A program made the translations under genes and the position numbers. A model generated the notes under the pieces. The model saw nothing but the letters and a program-made list of their open reading frames with translations, was not told the DNA's origin and ran no database searches. A DNA stretch of 64,000 bases from Branchinecta lynchi. Its lineage: Eukaryota > Arthropoda > Branchiopoda > Anostraca > Branchinectidae. Location of the stretch: the NCBI GenBank assembly GCA_023053575.1, contig JAKZAP010000021.1, forward strand, positions 20,274,212 to 20,338,211, in the 5' to 3' direction. This document shows positions 41,501 through 53,500 of this stretch, piece by piece. Positions within the stretch are counted from its first letter, which is position 1. Each line of letters opens with the position of its first letter.

Positions 41501-44500
41501 CTAGAAGAACGAATGGCTTCGTGCTTGCCGTGTTTTTCAAAATCGTGCAAGTTAGTAAGAAAACCTAAGTTTTTACTTATCTTAAATATTGCACTGAAAA
41601 TCTGCTGCAAGTCATCCAAGATTCCCAATCGCTGTTTCCTTCCGAACTCGTTTCTGACCAATAATCGCACAGCATGTTCCGAGAAGATCTAAGACAGAGC
41701 TCCGAACCTGGAAAATACTCGAACGACAAGATTTAGCAATCTGATACTTGCATAAGTACAGAACACATTCGAGATTTTCCAAAGAAAGTATAAGTTTCAC
41801 TAAGACTTTAAAATAAATTTTAGCTACGACAGTAAATTCAAGAGATAAACATACTCTACAAAAGTAAATTTAAGAGGTAAAATACTAAAAATAGGATAAA
41901 TTTTACGCCTTGCAAGCTCGATGGAATTTCGTGAAGTCACTCCTAGATCTGAAGGTGAATCTAGGTTGTAAAAAGGCGAACTTCAATTGACTTGTTCCAT
42001 AAAAGAAAGTAAAGATGAACTTACTTTGCTAAGGCGGAGACCAAATCAGACAGGCAGTGACATTATACGGACATCTTCTCATGATTTCTGTTTGCAGACA
42101 AAAATAAAATTTTTAATTGTTTAATTACTTCCTCTAGCCGGAGTAGAAAAATTACTAATGGAAAGGTTCCGAGTAATCATTAATTTTACTTGACCAAAAT
42201 CGTCTGTCCTTCGTATCTTCTTTTCTTCGGGAATCGATGGACGGACGGTTGGACAGACGTGGATTTTGATGATGCTCAGCACACCTCTACCCACATTTTC
42301 TAACACCACATATTAAGCCATACCTAGGTATTTCAAATGGCTTTCTTGAAATCATCAAGTTCGTAAGTTCGGCAAAACCAGTCACTAATGAACAGTTTAC
42401 TCGCCCTTATCCTAGGCGGACACATATCTATGTGGCACGTATGGCACAGCTTCTTGCACAAATCTCAACTGAACTGGTTTTGAGCCAAAGTCATAGCAAA
42501 ATGTGAAATGTGAGGTAATATTGTCAATAACTGAATGAGGTGTCTGAGACTTATTGTGAGGTGCAACCGACGCGCTGAATTTATGTTGGCGGCTAGCAGT
42601 ATTCTCACTAAACACGCAGATGGTTGGGCGCTGTTGTTGGTTGCCGTCTTCGCAGATGTAGACGGACATACGCAAAAATAAATACAAACCCCAAGCCATT
42701 TACTCGGATAAGTTTAAGTTTAACATTTTAGCTCCGGTTAGGAATTTGAGTTTTAGGCAAACAGAAAATAAATGAGAAAAACAAACAACTTACGTTTTTC
42801 TTCGACCGTACCGCTCTGCTGTTACTATATCACTATAAAACGTACCACTTGTGACACCATAGTCAAAGTGGTTCACTTCTGACGCCATTGTCAAAGTGGT
42901 TCACTTCTGGCACCATTGTCAAGTTGGGTGAGTGGTAAGGCAAGACGTGGAGTGGTAAGGCTGTCTATGCAGATGAGACGGTGGTACGAAAGAATAAATA
43001 TTGTAATTAGCACAGTAGGTATAAAGATGTTGAGTCTACGCGAGTCTGATCTAGCCTGAAGTGAAGATGTCTCCGGATTGTATATGTATGTGTCAGGCTC
43101 TGTAGGACAAGGCTGTAGGCACGTACTCTTCGCGTGAGCCTGTGTCCTACATCTCTTGAAGTTCGTCAACCCTGACATTGCGCCCAGCTGCCGCGTCGGA
43201 GAGCAGGAAGGCTGGATATAGTCGACAAGCAGAAGATATATAGCCAGACAAGAGAATTGCTAGTTTTAGGTGGAAAGTAATGGTATTTTCAAAAACGTTT
43301 TTCCTGATTCATTTCATAGGGAAAAGATCATTTCTAGTAAGAGTTGTGCTTTAAATGTTTGACCGAATTAGGCTGAGATCCGAGAGTCTGGTTATATATC
43401 ACTTCGTCACATAAGTAGGCCTGAAAACCCGATACAAATACGTTACTCCGTCTATCCGCTATCCACACATAATCGATTTTGTCGAATGAACTTATTCTAT
43501 CGGATTCGTGGTACCTCTATGCGCCTGTCCCTCGATGCTTGAAATATTTACCAACTACAAAGCTAAGCCATTGACGAAAAATAAACTAAAAATCGGAGAT
43601 TCCTTGCAAGAGACATATCTTAACATCATTTTCCTACTTTCTCTAGCCGTGGCTTTTCAGGGCTTAACGTCTTTATCCTGCATTTTTTTTGAAGCTCATA
43701 TTATCCGCGTCTGGATGAATTTTGGGTTGTCATGCAAGCAGCACACATTCTCAAAGTTATTACTATAGCCTCCCGTGAAAAAATACAAATTCCTGAGATG
43801 GGTCAAAACATTTCAGGATAAAAATCAGATGTAAAAATAAGCTGCCTTTTCAGTTAAACGTTAAACGGTTTACCGTTTAACTGAAAAGGTATGCAGTATG
43901 CTACAGTATGGTTCATTGAACGATCTACTGGCTAATAAAAGTTGTGTTTTCAGCTATAAGAGTGTTGGATTCGAACCCTAACCCTGGGTCCACACAGACG
44001 TTCACACTGAGGCGATATCGGCCATCGCCGAGATTTTCGTCGCTAAAATTGGAGACTTCTGTCGCTTCGTCAGGCGATTTTCAGTGTTGGGAAAATTCAA
44101 CTTTAGTCGGGCGACAGTACGATTTTATGCACGCAACAGCAACATGGACGACCCTTTTGAACGACGACCCTAAGGAAAATGACCCGAACGAGCCGCAACA
44201 AGTCACTATGAAAACAAAGGCGGCCACCTTTTGAAAGCCAAGCCTAGTCAATGGTATAGCAATATCAAAAAGATGATTGGCAAGACCGAAGTGGGACTCG
44301 ATTTTAACTTGGACGAAGATGCAGCCGTCACAGCAAACAATTTGAACGCCCACTTAGCACACCTCGTTCAGTCACTTCCACCTCTACCCAAGGAGGAAAT
44401 CCTCGCTCCTCCTCCCACATTCAATGATTTTCCCGAGGTATCAACGACAAAAGTCAGAACAAAGCTGGAGGAACTAAAGCGAACAAGTATATCACTCCAG

Positions 44501-47500
44501 TTGACATTCCAGTCGACTTGATAAAAGCTTTCCCTGATTACTTGAGTTCACCTTTAGCTGACATCTTCAACCAGATAACCAAAACAGGCGAATATCCGTC
44601 CGCGTGGGAGAACGGATTCATCACACCAATTCCAAAGAAAGACTCGCCAAATGACTTCTCAGGGGTTCGGCCTATAACAATGACCCCGATCTTCAGTAAA
44701 GTGTACGCAAGTTTTCTTTGCACTTGGCTGAAACAACACATTCTGGAAAGAAACCGGACAATACGGTAACATGCCACACACTTCAACTTTACACTATCTG
44801 ATCAGTTTACTGGATAAAATTCTCAGACACCTTGATGAGCCGGAACGTTGGGTCAATATGATAGCGATAGGTTTGAAAAAGGCATTTGACCTTATTTGCC
44901 ATAGTGTTCTCCTGAAAAACTTCTTGAACATTTTAATGTACAACAATTCCTTGTAAGAATTGTTGCTAATTTCCTATCATATAGAACCCAACGTACTAAG
45001 TACAAATCGTGTTACTCAGACCCTTTACCCATATTTTGCGGGGTTCCGCAGGGAACTCTGCTGGGACTACTATTGTTCCTAGTAATGATAAACGATCTGG
45101 CAAATACCATACCACATCGTTGGAAATATGTAGACGACCTGTCCGTCACAGAATGCTGCTACACAAATATTCGAAGTAGTGCAGCAGCAGTAATGAGTGA
45201 CATCTGTGAGGAAGCACCAGTTGGTAAAATGATAGTCAACCTCGAGAAGTCAGTTGTTCTGACGATTTCATTCCTCAAAAGCAGCCCTGCCTTCATCCCA
45301 GAACTTTCAGAGTCTTGCCGGGTAAAGGAGATAAAACTCCTTGGATATACCTTACATCAGACCTCAGATGGGATAAACAAATTGAGGCCATGCTCAAAAT
45401 GGCAAATACGGCCATAGCGTCCCTGAAAGTTTTATCCCGCCCTGGAGTACCACCCAAACACCCTACTGCATGTTTACTTTTCATTCATACGATCTTCCCT
45501 AGAGTACTGCAGCCCTGTGTGTCATTTCGGATTTACACAGGGGCAGTCGGACCGGCTTGAGAAGATCCAGTATAGAGCCCTTCCAGTTGTGGCGAAATCT
45601 CCAAAAGTTCCCTATTCCTCCTTTCTCAATGATTTCCGATTAGAAACTCTGGCAACCCGTCGCCGAAATATATCCCTTAAGTTTGGTACAAAAATTCTGG
45701 CCAATCCAACCCTAAGAAAATCCTGCCACCGGAGTACGAGACAATACGTGTCCGACTTCCGTGGTCAGTGGCCCGGCCAGTACCAAGGCTACAACCGATT
45801 GCATGTTCCCACACCCGGTACCTAAATAGTTTTGTCCCTTCTTTTGTCAAGTTCTTTAACAATGGATTTACAGTTGATCCTAGTCTTTCCCTTAGATTTT
45901 AAGGTCATTTATAATTTGGTTATTTTAGCGTAATGGTTGTTAATTGTAAATATTATGAATTTTGACACTAAGATTAAGTGATATTAATCATTGTACTTTT
46001 ATTGACAAGTTATGTGACATGACAGACAAATGGCCAGTTGTGGACCGTAGTGTGATATGTGATTTAGCTCTATATATATTACTCAGTTTCAAATGTTATA
46101 GCTTTAGTGTATACATTGTTGACGTAAAATCAACTAGTCGGCTTACCGCCGTTTCAAGATTTTTAATGAATAAACTAAATTGATGGAATTGAATTGACTA
46201 GAAATTTCTGAGCCCGAAAGTTTGTCTCGCTTCAAATGCCACAAGTGGGCGGCGCTATGAGTACGGCCCGTTTGCAAAGCATGGCAAGCATAGGTATCGG
46301 CGCTACTCCCTAGCGTTATTTTGCTCTGTGCTACTCCTTAGTGTTATTTTGCTCTGTGACTCAAGATTGATTTTTTTTTTTTTTAGGCGTTCAGAAAGGG
46401 ACAAGCTTATCGCTCTGGACTGGAAGCGTTGCGAAGAAAAGGCTGATCAATGTGAGCAGACCAAGTGCTCCGCGAAGAGCCGAGAGTCTGGCCAGGTATG
46501 CGGATCGGACGGAAAGACGTTTGCCTCGGAATGCGAGCTCACGCTAGCCAACTGCCTGTAAGTTTCATTACGTACTTATAGATTAAATTATTTTATTGCG
46601 AAACTACATACATTTTGTTCTTTGTTTTTCTTGTGTTAGTGTATTCTCTCGTAGTGTGTTTTTCGTTTTCTTTTCATCTTATACTCCATCTGTTTTCATT
46701 TGATGGGAAAAAATATATACATACATACAATAGCCCATCATGATAGGTAACCGCCCATGAGAAGACATAAATGCACTGGCACTGGGCGGTTACCACAAAC
46801 TACTTCAACTTAACTTAAACAATAACTTAATTTCATTTCAGCACTAATTTGTTCCCCCATATAACAACAAAAAAAACAAATAAATAAAGGTAATTAAACA
46901 AAAATTAAAGAACTTATACCTTCATTCTCTGAATCGTGACTCTTCACCCCTTCTACAAAAATTTCTTTCCTCTCTTTTTAAACAATTGTTTCCATACCGC
47001 CTGGCCGAAATGTTTAAAGCAAGAACAAATAAGCATCTGGACCTCTCTCTCCCTATCTCTTTTTTTCCCTCCTCCTCCACTCAGTGACACAAGTGTGGCA
47101 CTTACTCTTTCTATTTTTACTTTAAAATTATATTATCTTTACAATTCTATTTATACTTAACATTTACCTTAAAGACCCAATCCAAACATTCTGTTTACCT
47201 TCTCTTACTGATCCTAAGCCACCAGTTTATATAGATTTGAACGTGATTGCCAGGTTGCTGTTTTGGCTCGAAAAAAACACACGCAGAACGCCTTCTTTTC
47301 CAGATGACGAAATTTTCTACGTTTGACTAGCAAAGAATTATAAGACTTAATTGATTATTTTTGTTATGTCTTCAGGAGTATCACACTGGTCTTCGTTTTA
47401 TAATTCATTTGTATTTGTAGTAAACAGTTGGAGCATTAGATGGAAATTATTATTTTGATCCTTGGCTCACTACGTGCCATAACGGCTGTCTCGGATAATC

Positions 47501-50500
47501 GGCTGAGATTTAGTCCAGACCTAAATATTTCAAACCTAGGAATTTGTTTTTTTTTAAGTTGCCATTGTTTGACTTTTTTTGTGGTTTTGAACATTAATAG
47601 TGGCAGTAGGGATGGTTATCATTGTGTGTGTGGTAGAAAGATCATTTTTTGTGGTCCGCTTTAATATTTTCAACTTTACTTTTTACATCTCCCTATCTCT
47701 TTGATACAACCATGCGGAATCGAATAGGATTCCTATACCCTGCCCGATGCAAACGAGTGGAGGGTAGGAGATACACCGAATATCACAATTCGTTAAGATG
47801 AGTCTTCACCTTCCGGAATCTGGGTCCCCAGATTTTTCGAGATTTTTTATTTAATGTCTTCTGCGATACTTAAAAATTTCGGAAATCTGCAAGTTCAAAC
47901 CCCCTTTTTTCCGGATTATTTTGATATAGGTTTGGACCGGTTCCTATTCCAGATGCAATTTACAGAAGACGTCAAAGAATAATCTGGAAGCCCAGATTCC
48001 GAAAGTTCCGGGAGGTGAAGACCGGACTTTAGTTTAGAATCAGCTACATCCTACTAAAGCCCCACACTGAAGCAATTTCCAAAGTAAAAGCCAATTGGTT
48101 GTCTCGACGCGCTGCAGAGCGGGTCAGCGCACCTCCTGCGCTTTTTCCTCTTTTTTTGCGTAGCTGCGAACCAACTCAAAGCTCAGCAAATACCTCTAGC
48201 CCAGCTCAGTTTTGTCGGGGTATCCATAGTCGCTGTATGAAATCAAGGAAGTTTTTTTTTTTTTTATAATATTATAATACCGGTACTTCCAAGCGATTAT
48301 GGAGCCTAAACTACGTGCCCTTAATCATTCTTGCCTTGAACACTTTTTCCACATAATGACGTATGTTGATTATAACCCCTTTGGTTGTGATGTGTGTGTT
48401 TCTTTCGCCCAACCCAACTTTTCAACACCCCAACTTTCATCCTGAAGTTTATTTAATTTTGTCTGGTTTTCTGCAGATCAGTTTCGGTCAGTTAGTTTTC
48501 AAATTATTCATTTGATCAAGAGTTTGATCCAGCCGAAACAGCTTGTATTCGTGCCGGAAATTGTGCGGACAACCCGTCACTCACAAACATCCGTCCTACT
48601 TCAAATGAGGCCATCGGCACGATTCCCTCATTTTTTCGTCCATCTCTTATTTTTAATTCTGTTGGATGCTTTCACGAGAGAAGACGAAGATCGGACAGCC
48701 CATCGTTCTAACAATTTTCAAGAAAGGAAACATCCATGTCTAACTCCTTACAGACGGCTTCGACCCTACCTTTTCCGCTAGTAACTCGGTCCTCATAGGC
48801 CACTTCGTTTCCCACTTTCCAAATTTTATTTTTCTAGGAGAGGAACGGAAAAGGCTCACGTAGGACCCTGTCTTCCGGCTTACAGCTTCGATCACAACTG
48901 TTCCGCGAATTGCCCAGAGTCACAAGAGACGGACTTGCCAGTCTGCGGCTCTGATGGAAATGTATACAGGTAATTTGATATTTTGACACCGGTCCTGAAT
49001 CTTTGGCTATTAGGAGGCTGAAAGTTTTTTACTGAGTTTGTAACGTAGCGATAAATCTTCCCGACATTCTTGCGAGAAGAAAGTGCCCTTTTCAGTTAAT
49101 AGCAGGGAGGCTCACTGGCGAACTTCTGCGGGAATGGAAGGGAACGGCAAGAATAGAGGGAGCCAGTACAGAAAACAGCGAGAACAGAAATACTCTGGGA
49201 ATGCTTCCAAAACGGATTTTGTTAAAAAAAAAAAAAAAAATGCAGTTGACGAAATTACTTTATTTTTGGTTTTGTTTATTCTGATCGTTTTGAATTAATT
49301 TTATATTGCACAACACCAAAAGTTGATTCCCCTCCAAATCTGAAAGAGAGTCCTTTTTGATGATGGCGATGATGATCGGAGCATTCCCCGTCCGTGGAGA
49401 CTCGCGAGAATACGGGGAGTAAGTCCCCGGGACAAACAAAAACGCGGTAGCTCCTCAAGTAGAGTCCTCGGAGAACGGCGAGAATACGCCTAAGGCTAAC
49501 TAGAGCGTGTTCCATCCTCCTTACCGTCGTTACTACGCATGACGTCACGAATTCTGGCTTCTTGGAGTCGAGGCTGGAACTAATTTCTTTTTTTTCAGCA
49601 AAATCTCGTGCCACCGGTTAATCCGGTCAATCACGTAACAGAGATTCGTCTTGCCACGCGTAATACGCTCCCGAGCGTGCTAACCAGATAGTTACTGTTA
49701 GCTACTACTTCGAGAGGACTGGAACGGTCAGGGTACAGTAGAGGTATGCTTATGTGAACGTCTGCTAACAGTTAACGATCGCCGAGGAAAAAAATAAAAC
49801 CCAAACCAGGAATTTTTACTATGAATACTTGTAATAACCAATCACGCTCTTGTCACTTGTTTGAATATTTTGCTAATTCACGGCTGAAAGTGACTCAACT
49901 GGCACCTGGTTTGCCTTTTATAATCTAAAAAGTTTGTCACGATGAACGCGCCTTCAATTGAGAAGATGGCGGTCCGAACCTGCAGATGTCTTCAAAAGAG
50001 GAAGGACCTTTTTAGTAAATTCAAAATTGAAGAAAGTTAATTGAATATCTACTTCAAGTTTATGCCAGGATACCTCTTACATAGTTCGATGTTAGCTGAT
50101 ATCAAGTTTGTAAAAAAAAATTCCATTTTACTTTCTTATATGCAAGTACCAAAGCCAAGGTAGTGGAACTGTTAAAAAAGTGTTCAAATAAGCACACCTC
50201 TACTGTAGTAAACTTTCAGGAGGTTGTAACACAAATACTGACTACTAGTCACTATTGTTAGAAGGGTGGAACACGCTCTACACATGCCTAGGGGCCCCAG
50301 AAGGAGCGCGGCCATGGTCTGGAGTAGTGAATGTGAAAATTATAGTGTGTAAGAAATTATATGGTAGTTGGTACTTGTCTGTTTCGTTTCTGAGTCTGCT
50401 TGTCCGTTATTCGAATAGAACTGTGTTAAATAAAGAAAAAACTAATTTAAATTTTTGCTAAATTAAATAACGGGGACCCCGACTCTGTAACTGCCTGGGT

Positions 50501-53500
50501 GCTCTGGATCTCTATGCCCGGGGTGGGTGGCCAAGTTTTTCTCTTTATAAATATTTAAAAAATGGAACAAAGTCCAAGCAAGAAATAAAATATAAATGAA
50601 AGAAGATATTACAAATATTCGCAAAAATAGTTTAGTAAAGAACGAACAAAATATGATACCAGGCATTCTATAGCATGGCAAGTGTGCACGGTCTACAAAG
50701 CAAAAATTTGTGGAAAGAACAGGGTTCGAGCTTTTCAGAGAACAAAGTTCGCAGCCCTCTTCAACCTCGAAGCACGCCTGGCAATATCGCAGGGAACGAG
50801 GCCACACAACTGGGGAAAAGTTCTTTTGCTGTAGGCTAGTAGGGTGTAGTAATAATATAATAATATTTATTTATTACCCACTTACATCAAAAAGATTAAT
50901 AGTGGAGTATAAACTTGAAGAAGGAAAAAGAAAAAACGGAAAAAGACGTAAAACAACAACTAGAGTCAACAAAACATTAATAAAACAAACGGATCAAACC
51001 GTGGTGAGGCGACAAACGCCGATACGCTGATTCTGAGAGCTTTTTGTGTAGATCAGTCAACTTCTCAGTAATATTCGGAAGATAAAACTTTTTAACTATC
51101 TTTCGATTCTTGTACCACAGAGGAAGATAGAGAAGAAATTTACAGAATCGGAAGTAAGAAGATCGAATATCGCTAATGTCTTTTTTCTTAAATATAGGGT
51201 AAAGCCCAGAAAGGTAAAGAACAGAATGATCGGAGAAAGTAGAGTAAAGCTTACCAAGGGCGACACGATTGGCTATTGGCTTTCCCTCGATTGGCTACAA
51301 TTTTAGAGTAACCAATCTGGATTTTCACACTGGCATCCCGGACAGCGCGCTCACGCAGAGTTTTAAGATTTTTTGTAAGTGTAATACCCAACCACCGGAT
51401 CGAGTCTACATGAGGGACAGAGAAATTTTGAGAACTTAGAGGTCTAGTAGAAGAAGGAACGTTGAAAGAAAGATACTCGCATTTATCAGCATTAAGCGAA
51501 AGACCGATATTAGTAAAAGAAGAAGAAACTTTATGAACCATCTGCGAAAGACTGAGTTTAGACCGGCTAATTAGAAGAATGTCATCAGCATAAGCAAGGT
51601 AAGAGATATCACTCAAACCAACAAAACACATAGAAGAAATATTCTCAAGAATACCAGAAATGCAAAATTTAAAAATACTAGGAGATAACACTCCACCCTG
51701 CCGTACGCCCCGACGAACAAAAACATTAGAAGATGAAAAGGCACCATTAGTTTTAATCCGAAGATAGGAGTTACCATACCAAAACTTTAGAAGAAAAATA
51801 ACAGAAAGGTTAATACCATGATTATAAAGAGAGTAAAGAGCTTGACTATGTACAACACTATCGAAAGCCTTGGAAAGATCAAGAGCACAAATATGAAGAC
51901 CATAACCTTTAGCCGAAGCATCTTTAAGAAGGGAAGCAAGAGCACGGTGAGCGTTCTGGCAACCAATGCCAGCCTGAAAACCAAACTGATTCTCCCCAAA
52001 ATTAGCATTTATGCTTATGAAAGGTAGTAAAATATACTCAAGGATTTTACTAAAATTACAAGCAACCGTAATAGGCCTGTAGGAAGAACAATCCAGCGGA
52101 GTCTTACCTCGCTTAAGTACAGAGGTGACAGTTCCACACAAAAAGCTATCAGGAACAAGGGAGCAGCACAGGCACATTTGGAAAAACAACTGTAAATGGA
52201 AAAACAAAGACGGGCAATTTATTTTTAGATGACATGCACTGATACCGTCAACATCAAAAGAGCTTGATTTCAGTTTCTTAACAGAAGCAATTACAGCATC
52301 AACTGAAACGGGAAGAACTTGTGCCTGAGTCAGGCAAGACGGGAGAACCGAATCAAGCAATTTCGAGTAAAACGCGTGCACTGCATAATTCACTTTGGAA
52401 AATATAGCAGAATAGTGGTCAGACCATGCGGCTGGTGTAATTGGGCAATTAGGATTTATCGAATTATCTAATTTAGCTGAATTAATCACTTTGTCCCATT
52501 CACTCTTACTGGTAGGACAATCTGACCCTTTATATCGGCTTGATCGCAGACATTTCTTAAACTCGCGCTTAGTATTTTGCTTTATATCAAACACATTCCC
52601 AGATAGTGGTCGACCGTTCGCTATCCATATACTCAGCCACAATTTGGCTTTATTTTTAACAATTTTCAGCTCAGGATCACACGACCAAATTGGTTTCCTC
52701 GTATTTCTCCTCACTCGCTCCTGAGGGACAGCAACCTCCTCGGCGCGTTTCAAACACCACACAATTTGGTTGTAATAATGGTTCAAATCATAATTACTTT
52801 TGGTAGGACTAACACTCCGCTGGAGTAGATGAAAGGGTACACGTAAGGAACCAAGGAGCATGGCCAGGGTTGAAATATATAATGGCATATCAACTTTTTT
52901 CCAGTTTCTCCGAACAAACCACTTAGAAGCGGGAGCAAAAGCCTGGTCTGTACTATCTTTTCTAATCGAAAAGCAAAGCGATAATGGAAGGTGATCAGTA
53001 TCTTGCTCATCTTCGTGGACATGCACTGTTGAAGATATAATGTACGGGGAACAAATTACGTGATCAATATCCGATAGGCTGCCGGAATTATGCACATACG
53101 AAAAAGATAGATCCTTCGCAACTATTCGGGGAGACAATCAAGTAGGTTGACAGTACGAACAGAATCACGTTTTGCATCAGTGTTCATATCTCCGATAACC
53201 AGGAATTCATACCCATTTTTGCATATGCTTTGAAGGAGAGTTTTCAAAACTAGAGCATGCTTTGGAGAATTTGTTAAGCGAAGTCACTTTTTTCCCATCA
53301 TGAGGCAGGTAAGTGTTTATCAATACGGTTTTTCCGAGCCTTATGGCCAAGAAATGTTCATCAAAAAAATAGCATGACGGGGACAGAAAACTGAGCTTTT
53401 GTTTTATAATACAGGCTAAACCCCCGGAAGGCCTTCCAAAAGTAGACCTAGCATTTGTTGTGAAAACAAAATGGGCAGGACTGCGACGCAGGAAATTAAC

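Larger units (their letters stand above)
36446..43177 (-). mobile_element. 6.7-kb non-autonomous LTR retrotransposon (LARD-like), minus orientation
   Basis: LTRs at 36446-36706 and 42917-43177 are 261 bp each and appear identical. Both begin TGTCAAGTTGGG and end CAACCCTGACA on the + strand. TTGCG flanks both sides (36441-36445 and 43178-43182). A related repeat at 55740-55800 shows the uninterrupted target with TTGCG once. On the minus strand, a primer-binding site with tRNA-Leu likeness directly follows one LTR. A purine tract (GAAGGGAGG) precedes the other. The 6.2-kb interior contains no frame over 107 codons on either strand and no gag, protease, RT or integrase motif. It must therefore be mobilised in trans. 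Identical LTRs argue for recent insertion. Confidence 0.88.

Noticed and set aside
42412..42699. 95-codon minus-strand frame downstream of the LARD primer site as gag
   Set aside because: It has no zinc knuckle or capsid-like helix pattern, is short, and is followed by stops in all frames.
44000..44230. 96-codon frame before the LINE as an exon
   Set aside because: Text such as CACTGAGGCGATATCGGCCA and GTCAGGCGATTTTCAG looks like TIR-element sequence; no splice sites in phase with the Kazal gene.
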